From Nitrosomonas sp. (GTDB lineage Bacteria; Pseudomonadota; Gammaproteobacteria; Burkholderiales; Nitrosomonadaceae), in assembly GCA_029881855.1 (NCBI GenBank), contig JAOULU010000045.1, positions 1 through 9,487 on the forward strand: 9,487 nt of DNA, written 5' to 3'. The position numbers and the translations under genes were made by a program. The notes beneath the pieces are model-generated. The model made no database searches. It was not told the origin of the DNA and saw nothing but the letters and a program-made list of their open reading frames with translations. This document shows positions 1 through 5,950 of this stretch, piece after piece (the first letter of the stretch is position 1; each line of letters starts with the position of its first letter).

Positions 1-1250
1 TCCGCAGCGGCAAGAAGGTCCTCACTTTGCTCGTAAACAATGTTGCTAAAATCTTCAGCAGTTTCACCAAAAACTTCGCTGACCATTTGTACCTTTAGCT
101 GACGCTCGATCTGTTCACGAACATCTACCAAGTCAAATATACGTGCTTCTTTTATGTCTATAAGTTTTATAATATGAAAACCGAAATCTGTTTCTACAAC
201 ACCCCTAATTTCATCCAACTGCATCTGAAAAATCTCATCTTCAAATGCCTTAACCATTACACCACGTCCAAAAAAACCGAGATCGCCACCTTGAAGTGCA
301 GAACCAGGGTCATCTGAGAATTCTTTTGCAAGATCAACAAAACGTTCTGGTTCTTGCGTTAACTGCTCTAAAACATCTTCTGCTTGTTCACGTGCAGCCT
401 GTTTCTCTTCATCAGATGCGTCGGCTGAAACACTAATTAAAATATGGCTAGCTTGACGCTCTTCCTGCTGACTAAACTCATCCTGATGCTCATAAAAATA
501 ATTACTGACCGCTTCTTCACTGACCGACTCATTCTCCGCCAGGTCATTTAGTGACAACACAACATATTCAACGCGAGCTCTCTCTGGCAAAAAGAAATCA
601 TTCTTGTGCAAATCATAATAATCATTGATTTCAGCTTCACTCGGAGATACTTGAGATAAGAAATGGTTCGGGTCTATTTGTGCTTGGCTAATTTCACGCT
701 GCACTTCGCTTAAATACATCACTCTTTTGGCCACCGCGCTCGATACAAAACCATTCTCACTATAACCATCAAGAAGCTGTTGCAACAAAAGCTCCTGGCG
801 CACACGTGATTCAAAGGTTAGCGGACTCAATCCTTGGGCACGTAATAATTCTTGGTATTGCTCATTTGAAAAACTGTTGTCTTTTTGAAAAGCGGGTACG
901 TCACGAATGGTATTAATTAATTGCGAATCTAGAACAGTAAACCCGTTACTAACGGCTTCACGATGTAACAATCGCTGTTGAATTAAGCTTTCTAGCACTG
1001 AATTCCGAACTTCAAAACTATCCAACATAGTACTGTCAAAGTTAGCGCCCATCATTTCACGCATTCTTTCATGATGATCACGCAAGGCTTGTTCAAACTC
1101 ACGGCGTGAGATTTCATCTCCATCAACTATTGCAACATAGCCATCACCATCACTACGATATGATTCTACCCCCCAAAACATAAATGGAAGCACTGCCAGA
1201 ACCATGATGGCTTGAACAACGCGTTTCTTGCGATTAACAAAATCGAACAC
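1..1250 (-). CDS. ppiD: Peptidyl-prolyl cis-trans isomerase D (PpiD/SurA-type periplasmic chaperone), C-terminus cut by window edge
   Basis: The frame is open for 416 codons from a GTG at 1250 and runs off the left edge, so the C-terminal part is missing. A short charged N-region (FDFVNRKKR) is followed by one hydrophobic segment at about residues 11-27, giving an inner-membrane anchor with the rest in the periplasm. Residues about 35-240 resemble the SurA N-terminal chaperone region. A parvulin rotamase domain lies at about 266-362, with the typical HILI motif (H269), a GGDLGFFGRG-like stretch and the closing GFHIIKL motif (H359). Known PpiD proteins are about 620-640 residues long and assist newly exported proteins near the SecYEG exit. 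An in-frame TAG lies two codons before the GTG and the next in-frame ATG falls inside the membrane segment, so GTG is the only sensible start although no clear Shine-Dalgarno is seen. It lies downstream of hupB and two tRNAs, the usual betaproteobacterial neighbourhood. The domain architecture is certain; the PpiD name is very likely. Confidence 0.93.
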   Translation of the reverse strand, partial: MFDFVNRKKRVVQAIMVLAVLPFMFWGVESYRSDGDGYVAIVDGDEISRREFEQALRDHHERMREMMGANFDSTMLDSFEVRNSVLESLIQQRLLHREAVSNGFTVLDSQLINTIRDVPAFQKDNSFSNEQYQELLRAQGLSPLTFESRVRQELLLQQLLDGYSENGFVSSAVAKRVMYLSEVQREISQAQIDPNHFLSQVSPSEAEINDYYDLHKNDFFLPERARVEYVVLSLNDLAENESVSEEAVSNYFYEHQDEFSQQEERQASHILISVSADASDEEKQAAREQAEDVLEQLTQEPERFVDLAKEFSDDPGSALQGGDLGFFGRGVMVKAFEDEIFQMQLDEIRGVVETDFGFHIIKLIDIKEARIFDLVDVREQIERQLKVQMVSEVFGETAEDFSNIVYEQSEDLLAAA

Positions 1251-1306
1251 TATCTAAAACCCAATAACACTATAATAATAAAAATGATTTTATGATTCTT
1301 ATGAAT

Positions 1307-1360
1307 TAGGGAAATGCCGATTTCTTTATCAAAATAGATAAATTAATCGGCATTTCCCTA
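1307..1360 (-). repeat. Long perfect inverted repeat (16-bp stem plus inner stem) between tRNA-Asp and ppiD
   Basis: Arms 1307-1322 and 1345-1360 are perfectly complementary over 16 bp (left arm TAGGGAAATGCCGATT). The 22-nt spacer holds a second stem of 6 bp (1325-1330 with 1337-1342) around an AAAATA loop, so the whole element can fold into one long hairpin. It begins 15 nt after the encoded CCA end of tRNA-Asp and ends about 56 nt before the ppiD start. In the direction of transcription the hairpin is followed by AATTCATAAG and not by a T-run, so it is not a standard intrinsic terminator. It could end or process the hupB-tRNA transcript, or be a copy of a dispersed palindromic repeat. The structure is seen directly; its role is inference. 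Confidence 0.8.
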
Positions 1361-1375
1361 TAATTTAATTCCATT

Positions 1376-1452
1376 TGGCGGAGTGGACGGGACTCGAACC
1401 CGCGACCCCCGGCGTGACAGGCCGGTATTCTAACCAACTGAACTACCACTCC
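1376..1452 (-). tRNA. tRNA-Asp(GTC)
   Basis: This 77-nt tRNA includes an encoded CCA end (1376-1378). The acceptor stem GGAGTGG pairs with CCACTCC over 7 bp. The anticodon arm is CCGGC-CTGTCAC-GCCGG, with anticodon GTC at 1416-1418, and the T-loop is TTCGAGT. It reads aspartate codons GAC and GAT. It lies 23 nt after tRNA-Val on the same strand and probably shares its transcript. Confidence 0.98.
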
Positions 1453-1475
1453 TAAACTAGCCAATTCAATTGATC

Positions 1476-1551
1476 TGGTGGGTGCTGACGGGTTCGAACC
1501 GCCGACATTCGCCTTGTAAGGGCGACGCTCTACCAGCTGAGCTAAGCACCC
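1476..1551 (-). tRNA. tRNA-Val(TAC)
   Basis: This 76-nt tRNA includes an encoded CCA end. The acceptor stem GGGTGCT pairs with AGCACCC. The anticodon stem TCGCC/GGCGA closes a CTTACAA loop with anticodon TAC at 1516-1518. The T-arm is GGCGG-TTCGAAC-CCGTC with one G-T wobble. It reads GTA and related valine codons. Its 5' end is only 17 nt after the hupB stop codon, with no obvious promoter or terminator between them, so it is likely released by processing from a hupB-tRNA transcript. Confidence 0.98.
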
Positions 1552-1568
1552 GATCAATCAGAAGGGCG

Positions 1569-1841
1569 CTAGTTTACTGCATCTTTTAGCGCTTTACCAG
1601 CACTGAATTTTGGAACCTTTGCTGCCTTGATTTTAATTGCGGCACCAGTACGAGGATTACGACCAGTACGAGCAGCACGTTTACCTACTTTAAACGTTCC
1701 AAATCCGACTAAAGTCACACTATCATTTTTCTTCAGTGCTGACTTTATCGCTGTTAATGCGCCATCCAGTGCGCTACCTGCCGAAGCCTTAGAAAGATCA
1801 GCAGATTTCGCGATTGCTTCAATCAGTTCGGATTTGTTCAT
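1569..1841 (-). CDS. hupB: DNA-binding protein HU, beta-type
   Basis: This is a 90-residue histone-like protein of the HU/IHF family, at the family's normal length. HU dimers bend and compact DNA in the nucleoid without strong sequence preference. The N-terminal helices begin [18 protein letters not shown]. The conserved GFGTF turn is at residues 46-50, and the DNA-intercalating beta-arm carries RNPRTG at 61-66 with the proline (P63) at its tip. The C-terminal helix is [13 protein letters not shown]. The ATG start is preceded by a good ribosome site (AAGGGGA, about 5 nt upstream). A near-consensus promoter lies at 1899-1927. The stop is 17 nt from tRNA-Val, suggesting a joint transcript. HU-beta rather than HU-alpha or IHF is inferred from the sequence and from the hupB-tRNA-ppiD order. 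In many betaproteobacteria lon precedes this gene; here gpsA does. Confidence 0.96.
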   Translation of the reverse strand: MNKSELIEAIAKSADLSKASAGSALDGALTAIKSALKKNDSVTLVGFGTFKVGKRAARTGRNPRTGAAIKIKAAKVPKFSAGKALKDAVN

Positions 1842-2081
1842 ATAATTCCCCTTTTAAAGTTAATGGTCATTAAATCACAAGCAGTTACTGCAAACGCACT
1901 TATATCAAGCCATTTACACTTGGTCAAGCAAATTAAAAAGAAACTTTTAACCAGATTTACGGCAATTTTTGATTATTCATACGTAGAAAAACTTACCAAC
2001 AATCAACATATACCATTAAAATACAACTGGTTAAACAACAAAAACCTTCTCATTTAAACCGTACCTTTAGCCTTCTGGAGA
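1842..2081. other. Intergenic gap between gpsA and hupB
   Basis: These 240 bp hold the hupB promoter and leader in the part nearest hupB (1842-1927). The remainder, 1928-2081, is AT-rich and I see no gene, no tRNA and no convincing intrinsic terminator for gpsA. A 64-codon plus-strand frame at 1863-2057 has no ribosome site or recognisable protein and overlaps the promoter, so it is not treated as a gene. The gap joins two blocks that are each conserved in betaproteobacteria. Confidence 0.6.
1899..1927 (-). promoter_or_regulatory. Probable sigma-70 promoter of hupB and the following tRNAs
   Basis: Read on the minus strand, a -35 box TTGACC (1922-1927) is separated by exactly 17 nt from a -10 box TATAAG (1899-1904). 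That is close to the sigma-70 consensus with ideal spacing. Transcription would begin near 1892, leaving a leader of about 50 nt that contains the hupB ribosome site. No other match of this quality was seen in the 1842-2081 gap. Confidence 0.72.
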
Positions 2082-3071
2082 TTAATAGGCCTCAGATTTC
2101 TGTTCTCGATTTAACAACACTTCTACCGCTTTCCCGGCTGAAACACCCTCATGTAGAATGCTACATACAGCTTGTGTAATTGGCATCTCAATATTGAGTT
2201 TTTCCCCTAATCGCAGTACAGCCTGTGCCGTATGTACCCCTTCAGCAACGTGCCCTAGTTCACCTAGAATCACGTTTAGTGACTTACCTTCGGCCAGCAT
2301 CAACCCAACACGTCGATTGCGAGATAAATCTCCAGTGCAAGTTAATAATAAATCACCCACACCAGCCAGCCCCATAAAAGTTTCTCTATGCCCACCCAAA
2401 CCAAGACCCAATCGCGTAACTTCCTTCAAACCACGCGTAATTAGCGCCGCACGTGCATTATGACCAAAACCCATCCCGTCTGAAATGCCAGCAGCAATTG
2501 TAATAACATTTTTTACAGCACCACCCGTTTCCACACCGATAACATCTTGGCTGCTATAGATACGTAACCGAGCACTGTGTAATTGGGCCGCCATCTGATT
2601 GGAAAACTCATGATCTTCCGACGCCAATGTTAGCGCTGTAGGTAATCCTTGAGCGACTTCTTCAGCAAAGCTCGGGCCCGATAACACACCACAAGGCAAT
2701 TTATTCGCGTATTCCTCCTCTACAATCTGATGCGGCAGCTTAGAGTCTTCAGACTCAAATCCTTTACAACCCCATATAATAGGCACTTTATTTTGCGTTT
2801 TTGCTATGCTACGTAATGTTTCCCTGAAACCAGCAATGGGCACAACAATTAAAACGAGGTCAGCAGCATCTAACGCAATTTGCAATGAGTCAGTGATCTG
2901 TACAGTGTCTGGCAGCGGAAAGTTGGGGAAAAAACTTAAATTAACGCGATGTGTAGATAACTCAGCCAGATGGTCTGGAAACTTAGTCCATAGTGTTACT
3001 TGATGATGCGCGGAAAGATTGATGGCTAACGCTGTACCCCAAGCGCCCGCACCCAAGATTGAAATTCTCAT
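2082..3071 (-). CDS. gpsA: Glycerol-3-phosphate dehydrogenase [NAD(P)+]
   Basis: GpsA reduces dihydroxyacetone phosphate to sn-glycerol-3-phosphate in the cytoplasm, supplying the backbone for phospholipid synthesis. The 329-residue length is normal. The N-terminal Rossmann fold starts with MRISILGAGAWGTALA, with the dinucleotide-binding GAGAWG at 7-12. Further family motifs are CKGFE (K103), SGPSFAEEV at 131-139, the catalytic lysine region GGAVKNV (K187), NARAALITRG at 205-214, GVGDL at 237-241 and SRNR at 250-253. The C-terminal alpha-helical domain is complete. Its ATG overlaps the TGA of the SH3 gene (ATGA), and the upstream bases are a run of six Gs followed by C, so translational coupling is likely. 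It is the last gene of the yibN-grxC-secB-SH3-gpsA series on this strand, and no terminator was recognised after it. Confidence 0.97.
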   Translation of the reverse strand: MRISILGAGAWGTALAINLSAHHQVTLWTKFPDHLAELSTHRVNLSFFPNFPLPDTVQITDSLQIALDAADLVLIVVPIAGFRETLRSIAKTQNKVPIIWGCKGFESEDSKLPHQIVEEEYANKLPCGVLSGPSFAEEVAQGLPTALTLASEDHEFSNQMAAQLHSARLRIYSSQDVIGVETGGAVKNVITIAAGISDGMGFGHNARAALITRGLKEVTRLGLGLGGHRETFMGLAGVGDLLLTCTGDLSRNRRVGLMLAEGKSLNVILGELGHVAEGVHTAQAVLRLGEKLNIEMPITQAVCSILHEGVSAGKAVEVLLNREQKSEAY

Positions 3072-3541
3072 GCCCCCCAGACCTCACTGACCTTGATATA
3101 ACCCAGTTGTCCGTCACGATGTCGAACCTTTATCCACCCAGGCACATCTGAATCAAGCCGCTCCATTACAATATCTTCTTGTGCTTGGAAGACCTGAACT
3201 GAATTCTCATCAGCAATCTCATACACATTAGCCAAAGGTACAGTAACGATAACAAACCGTCGCTCACTTAAAAACTTATTTTCAACCCAGGCAAGACCGC
3301 CACTACGATCTCGTACTTTAACCCAACCTGCAACGGTGATAACCGCCTCAACGGGCAAATGAATGCTCGCCACGTATAATTTTTTAGACTGCAATGATGG
3401 TTCTTCGTACATCACAGCTGCATTCTCTGCTATTGATACATATTCAATTTCAGCATTTGCTTGACCAAGCATCAATGACAGCATACCAAGTAATATCACA
3501 CCTTGGATTATTTCTAACCTCATAATCTTAAACTTAAACAA
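3068..3541 (-). CDS. Exported protein with two bacterial SH3 domains, unknown function
   Basis: This 157-residue protein has an N-terminal signal peptide: basic start, hydrophobic stretch at about residues 11-25, likely cleavage after AQ/ANA near residue 30. Two bacterial SH3 units follow at about 33-92 and 96-153. They are visible as an internal repeat, GWVKVRDRSGGLAWV at 72-86 and GWIKVRHRDGQLGYI at 135-149. Such domains usually bind peptidoglycan or other periplasmic partners, but there is no catalytic domain here. The start is TTG at 3541, preceded by AAGGA (3546-3550). An in-frame ATG at codon 7 lacks a ribosome site but would still leave a working signal peptide. The gene lies 46 bp after secB and overlaps gpsA by 4 bp, so it belongs to that transcription unit. 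It may be a small envelope adaptor; the exact function is unknown. Confidence 0.88.
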   Translation of the reverse strand: MFKFKIMRLEIIQGVILLGMLSLMLGQANAEIEYVSIAENAAVMYEEPSLQSKKLYVASIHLPVEAVITVAGWVKVRDRSGGLAWVENKFLSERRFVIVTVPLANVYEIADENSVQVFQAQEDIVMERLDSDVPGWIKVRHRDGQLGYIKVSEVWGA

Positions 3542-3587
3542 GAATTCCTTTATTGCTTTACTTAAACAAGCATTGACGCACTTACAC

Positions 3588-4067
3588 CTAATTTTTTTTG
3601 GTATTCACTTTAACGTCTGCCTCAGTACTAGAACCAGCCTCTGCTTTAGATTGATTTTGATTATAAATTGCCTCGAAATTTACCGGATTGAGAATAACCG
3701 CTGGAAAACCTGCCCGTGTAACAATATCCGATACCGTCTCCCGCAAATATGGAAACAAAATATTCGCACAACCAATACCCAACACCGGACTGATTTCTTC
3801 TTCTGATATATTACGAATGCGAAATATACCTGCCTGCTGCACCTCAACAAGAAACATGACAGTGTCTTTGACTTTGGCAGTCACAGTCACCGTTAAAAGT
3901 ACTTCATACAATGCGTCTTCAATCGTTTGATTTTCAGTATTCAGCTGCAAGTTAACTTGTGGCGGCTCTCGCTCAAGAAAAATTCCAGGTGCATTTGGAA
4001 TTTCTAGGGATAGATCCCTAACATAGATTTTTTCTATGGTAAAAACGGGTTGCTGTTGCTCACTCAT
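3588..4067 (-). CDS. secB: Protein-export chaperone SecB
   Basis: SecB is a cytoplasmic tetrameric chaperone that holds preproteins unfolded and passes them to SecA for export. The protein has 159 residues, the usual length. Conserved parts are IEKIYVRDLSLEIPNAP at about 11-27, EPPQVNLQLNT at 34-44, the beta-strand VLLTVTVTAKVKD at 56-68, VEVQQAGIF at 74-82, and the GIGCANILFPYLRETVSD/FPAVILNPVNFEAIY block at 97-135. The C-terminal tail is variable and ends in a lysine-rich stretch encoded by a run of eight A residues. No good Shine-Dalgarno precedes the ATG (TTGAATATAAT stands directly before it), which is weak for a well expressed chaperone. The 77-bp gap to grxC is AT-rich and could carry a promoter, but no box pair stands out. 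The neighbours grxC and gpsA are the classic secB neighbours. Confidence 0.97.
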   Translation of the reverse strand: MSEQQQPVFTIEKIYVRDLSLEIPNAPGIFLEREPPQVNLQLNTENQTIEDALYEVLLTVTVTAKVKDTVMFLVEVQQAGIFRIRNISEEEISPVLGIGCANILFPYLRETVSDIVTRAGFPAVILNPVNFEAIYNQNQSKAEAGSSTEADVKVNTKKN

Positions 4068-4144
4068 ATTATATTCAACTTGATTTCTAATAATTAACGA
4101 AAATATACTTTATAAAAAAACACTATCATGCTTAATAACAAAAT

Positions 4145-4402
4145 TCAGACGCTCAACAATGTCACCAATTCGCCTTTATGGTCAAGCTGTACCAAATCAT
4201 CATACCCACCCACATGTTTCTCTCCAATGTAGATTTGTGGAACTGTCCGGCGTCCTGTTTTCCCCATCATCTCAGCACGTTGCTCTGGCTCTAGATCAAT
4301 ACGAATTTTCTCAATTTGCTCAACACCTTTTGAACGCAGTAAGTTTTCAGCCATCTTACAATAGGGGCAAAAACCCGTTGTATACATAATTACCTTTGAC
4401 AT
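4145..4402 (-). CDS. grxC: Glutaredoxin 3
   Basis: This is a small cytoplasmic thiol-disulfide oxidoreductase that uses glutathione to reduce protein disulfides and mixed disulfides. It has 85 residues and a single thioredoxin fold. The dithiol active site CPYC is at residues 12-15, the cis-proline loop TVP at 53-55, and the glutathione-binding GGYDD motif at 65-69, all expected for class I glutaredoxins of the GrxC type. A strong ribosome site (GAGGAAG) lies a few bases before the ATG, placed in the 9-bp gap after the yibN-like gene, so the two are probably co-transcribed. Family assignment is secure. Confidence 0.96.
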   Translation of the reverse strand: MSKVIMYTTGFCPYCKMAENLLRSKGVEQIEKIRIDLEPEQRAEMMGKTGRRTVPQIYIGEKHVGGYDDLVQLDHKGELVTLLSV

Positions 4403-4411
4403 TTACTTCCT

Positions 4412-4843
4412 CTATCGCTTAACTATTGGCAAACTTGCACGTTTCCAGGTATCAATACCCCCCATCAGATTGTGCACCTTTGTAAAGCCATTTTTAATTA
4501 GAACCTTACTAGCATGATGCGAACGAATGCCACTACTATAGATAATCAAAATAGGTCTTTCTTTAAATTTCTGTATTTCTACCCAACGTTCCTCAATTTT
4601 CTCAGTAGCAATGTGCATAGAATTGGGTAAATGTCCTTCTATGTAGTCACTATCATCTCGAACATCCAATACAAGAGCATCTTGATGATTAATTAACTTT
4701 ATTGCCGCACGTGTATCAACCTCTTTTGCACCACGTCGTACCATTGGCCACAACAACATTAACGCGCTGACAATTGCTGCAACAACAAAAAGTATATTCT
4801 CTATTCTAAGGAGAAAATGGCCTTGTTCTAATGATGATTCCAT
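4412..4843 (-). CDS. yibN: Membrane-anchored rhodanese-fold protein without catalytic cysteine (YibN-like)
   Basis: The 143-residue protein has one membrane segment at about residues 16-33 (ILFVVAAIVSALMLLWPM), followed by basic residues that place the rhodanese domain (about 42-141) in the cytoplasm. Rhodanese landmarks are LVLDVRDDSDYIEGHLPNS at 57-75, the active-site loop at 101-108, and NLMGGIDTWKRASLPIV at 125-141. In active rhodaneses the loop reads C-x-x-G-x-R with a persulfide-forming cysteine. Here it is YSSGIRS (102-108), and the whole protein contains no cysteine, so sulfurtransferase chemistry is not expected. From memory, E. coli YibN, encoded beside grxC and secB, also lacks the cysteine at this place. 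The gene heads the minus-strand series and its start has only a weak ribosome site. Fold and context are clear; a binding or adaptor role is inference. Confidence 0.88.
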   Translation of the reverse strand: MESSLEQGHFLLRIENILFVVAAIVSALMLLWPMVRRGAKEVDTRAAIKLINHQDALVLDVRDDSDYIEGHLPNSMHIATEKIEERWVEIQKFKERPILIIYSSGIRSHHASKVLIKNGFTKVHNLMGGIDTWKRASLPIVKR

Positions 4844-5039
4844 AAACTTTTATTCTACTTTCATAATAATTAATTTTATCCGTGGCTAGAAATATGGTAT
4901 TTACTATTTACCCCTCTTAATCCACCCGAGGTATCGCATATTAACATTATGCACACAAATTAATAGCAAAAAAACGAGCTAACTGCTGATTTCAACAACT
5001 GATTAGTTTTCTCCATCAGTCTATATCCGAGAAATTAGT

Positions 5040-5069
5040 TTGATGCTGCGTTGATACGCAAAATATAAT
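5040..5069 (+). promoter_or_regulatory. Probable sigma-70 promoter of gpmA
   Basis: A perfect -10 hexamer TATAAT (5064-5069) lies 18 nt after TTGATG (5040-5045), a four-of-six match to the -35 consensus. Transcription would begin near 5076, giving a leader of about 55 nt. An alternative TTGATA at 5051-5056 is too close to the -10 box to be its partner. Confidence 0.62.
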
Positions 5070-5109
5070 AAAATACCCACCTAAATGTAACTTACTCGAT
5101 GGTCAATTC

Positions 5110-5125
5110 CCTTTTTACAAAAAGG
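5110..5125 (+). promoter_or_regulatory. Ribosome binding site of gpmA inside a small hairpin
   Basis: The gpmA Shine-Dalgarno AAAAAGG (5119-5125) lies 5 nt before the ATG. It is directly preceded by its complement CCTTTTT (5110-5116), so CCUUUU can pair with AAAAGG over 6 bp with a UACA loop. The stem is AU-rich and weak, so any brake on translation would be modest and perhaps temperature dependent. The complementarity is seen directly; the regulatory effect is inference. Confidence 0.5.
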
Positions 5126-5130
5126 TTAAC

Positions 5131-5880
5131 ATGAAAAAAATAGTTCTCCTGCGACACGGAGAAAGCACGTGGAATAAAGAAAACAGATTTACTGGATGGA
5201 CAGATGTAGATTTAACACCAAAAGGTTTAGAAGAAGCAAAAAAAGCCGGGGAGCTATTGCGAGAACAAGGTTTCGTCTTTGATGTTGCTTATACTTCCGT
5301 ACTCAAGCGGGCCATTCGGACATTATGGATAACACTAGACGAAATGGATCAGATGTGGACACCTATACATCATACATGGCGTTTGAATGAGCGACATTAC
5401 GGCGCACTACAAGGACTCAACAAAGCCGAGACCGCAGTCAAATATGGCGATGAACAAGTATTGATATGGCGACGCAGCTACGACACTAGACCACCGGCAT
5501 TAACCACCGATGATGATCGTTACCCTGGAACAGACCCACGCTATGCAGATTTAGCGAATGATGATATTCCACTAACAGAGTGTCTGAAAGATACCGTTGC
5601 AAGATTTTTGCCTTACTGGAAGGAAATAATTGCACCGCAAGTTAAGTCTGGAAAACGTATCATCATTACAGCGCATGGCAATTCTTTACGCGCGCTTGTT
5701 AAATATCTTGATGATATTTCAGACAAAGATATTTTAAGTTGTAATATACCCACGGGCGTACCATTAATCTATGAATTGGAAGACAATTTAAAACCGATCC
5801 GGAGCTACTATCTTGGCGATCAATCAGCCGTTGAGCAGGCAATGAAAGCTGTTGCCAATCAGGGCAAATCTTCAGCCTGA
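5131..5880 (+). CDS. gpmA: 2,3-bisphosphoglycerate-dependent phosphoglycerate mutase
   Basis: GpmA interconverts 3-phosphoglycerate and 2-phosphoglycerate in glycolysis and gluconeogenesis through a phosphohistidine intermediate. The protein has 249 residues, normal for the family. The signature LLRHGES is at 6-12 with the phosphorylated H9 and R8. [13 protein letters not shown] is at 20-32, [12 protein letters not shown] at 55-66, [12 protein letters not shown] at 84-95 with the acid E87, RRSYDTRPP at 114-122, and the second histidine in AHGNSLRAL at 181-189 (H182). The start has a good ribosome site and its own promoter candidate. It is the first gene of the plus-strand series. In E. coli the corresponding position beside envC and yibN holds the unrelated, metal-dependent mutase GpmM, so the reaction is conserved at this locus but the enzyme is not. 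Confidence 0.98.
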   Translation: MKKIVLLRHGESTWNKENRFTGWTDVDLTPKGLEEAKKAGELLREQGFVFDVAYTSVLKRAIRTLWITLDEMDQMWTPIHHTWRLNERHYGALQGLNKAETAVKYGDEQVLIWRRSYDTRPPALTTDDDRYPGTDPRYADLANDDIPLTECLKDTVARFLPYWKEIIAPQVKSGKRIIITAHGNSLRALVKYLDDISDKDILSCNIPTGVPLIYELEDNLKPIRSYYLGDQSAVEQAMKAVANQGKSSA

Positions 5881-5925
5881 TTGATCAATAATTTTTCAAG
5901 TTAGTCGTAATAGGTTATACAACAC

Positions 5926-5944
5926 CACCTCCTTCTTGAAAAGG
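5926..5944 (+). promoter_or_regulatory. Ribosome site of envC with an upstream anti-Shine-Dalgarno-like sequence
   Basis: AAAAGG (5939-5944) lies 6 nt before the TTG at 5951 and decides that start. Just upstream is CACCTCCTT (5926-5934), identical to the anti-Shine-Dalgarno tail of 16S rRNA. Its CCTT can pair with the AAGG (5931-5934 with 5941-5944, 6-nt loop). The pairing is short and may be accidental. Confidence 0.4.
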
Positions 5945-5950
5945 CTATAT

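Larger units (their letters stand above)
4844..5130. other. Divergent intergenic region between the yibN-like gene and gpmA
   Basis: This 287-bp AT-rich region must hold the promoters for both directions. On the gpmA side there is a good sigma-70 candidate (5040-5069) and an RNA hairpin over the gpmA ribosome site (5110-5125). On the yibN side no box pair is convincing. Two small inverted repeats are visible: GCATA-7 nt-TATGC at 4936-4952, which could be an operator half-site pair, and ACTGAT-11 nt-ATCAGT near 4999-5021. No gene is seen. Confidence 0.55.

Noticed and set aside
1306..1557. Minus-strand open frame running through both tRNA genes
   Set aside because: It is a chance reading of the tRNA genes and the hairpin; both tRNAs fold completely.
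1566..1592. GCGCTA/TAGCGC inverted repeat over the hupB stop codon as a terminator
   Set aside because: The stem has only 6 bp with a 15-nt loop and no T-run follows. It lies partly inside the coding sequence, and the tRNAs begin 17 nt later.
1863..2057. Plus-strand 64-codon open frame in the gpsA-hupB gap
   Set aside because: It has no ribosome site and no recognisable protein features, and it overlaps the hupB promoter on the other strand; AT-rich spacer explains it.
4068..4078. TATAAT directly before the secB ATG as a -10 box of a leaderless transcript
   Set aside because: The start point would fall inside the coding sequence, and no -35 box is found at a proper distance.
5880..5889. ATTGATCAAT palindrome after gpmA as a terminator
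   Set aside because: The palindrome has no loop and little G or C; the T-rich tail alone is not enough.
5926..5935. Perfect Shine-Dalgarno AAGGAGGTG on the minus strand
   Set aside because: The GTG that follows opens a frame of only about nine codons before a stop, so no minus-strand gene is served.
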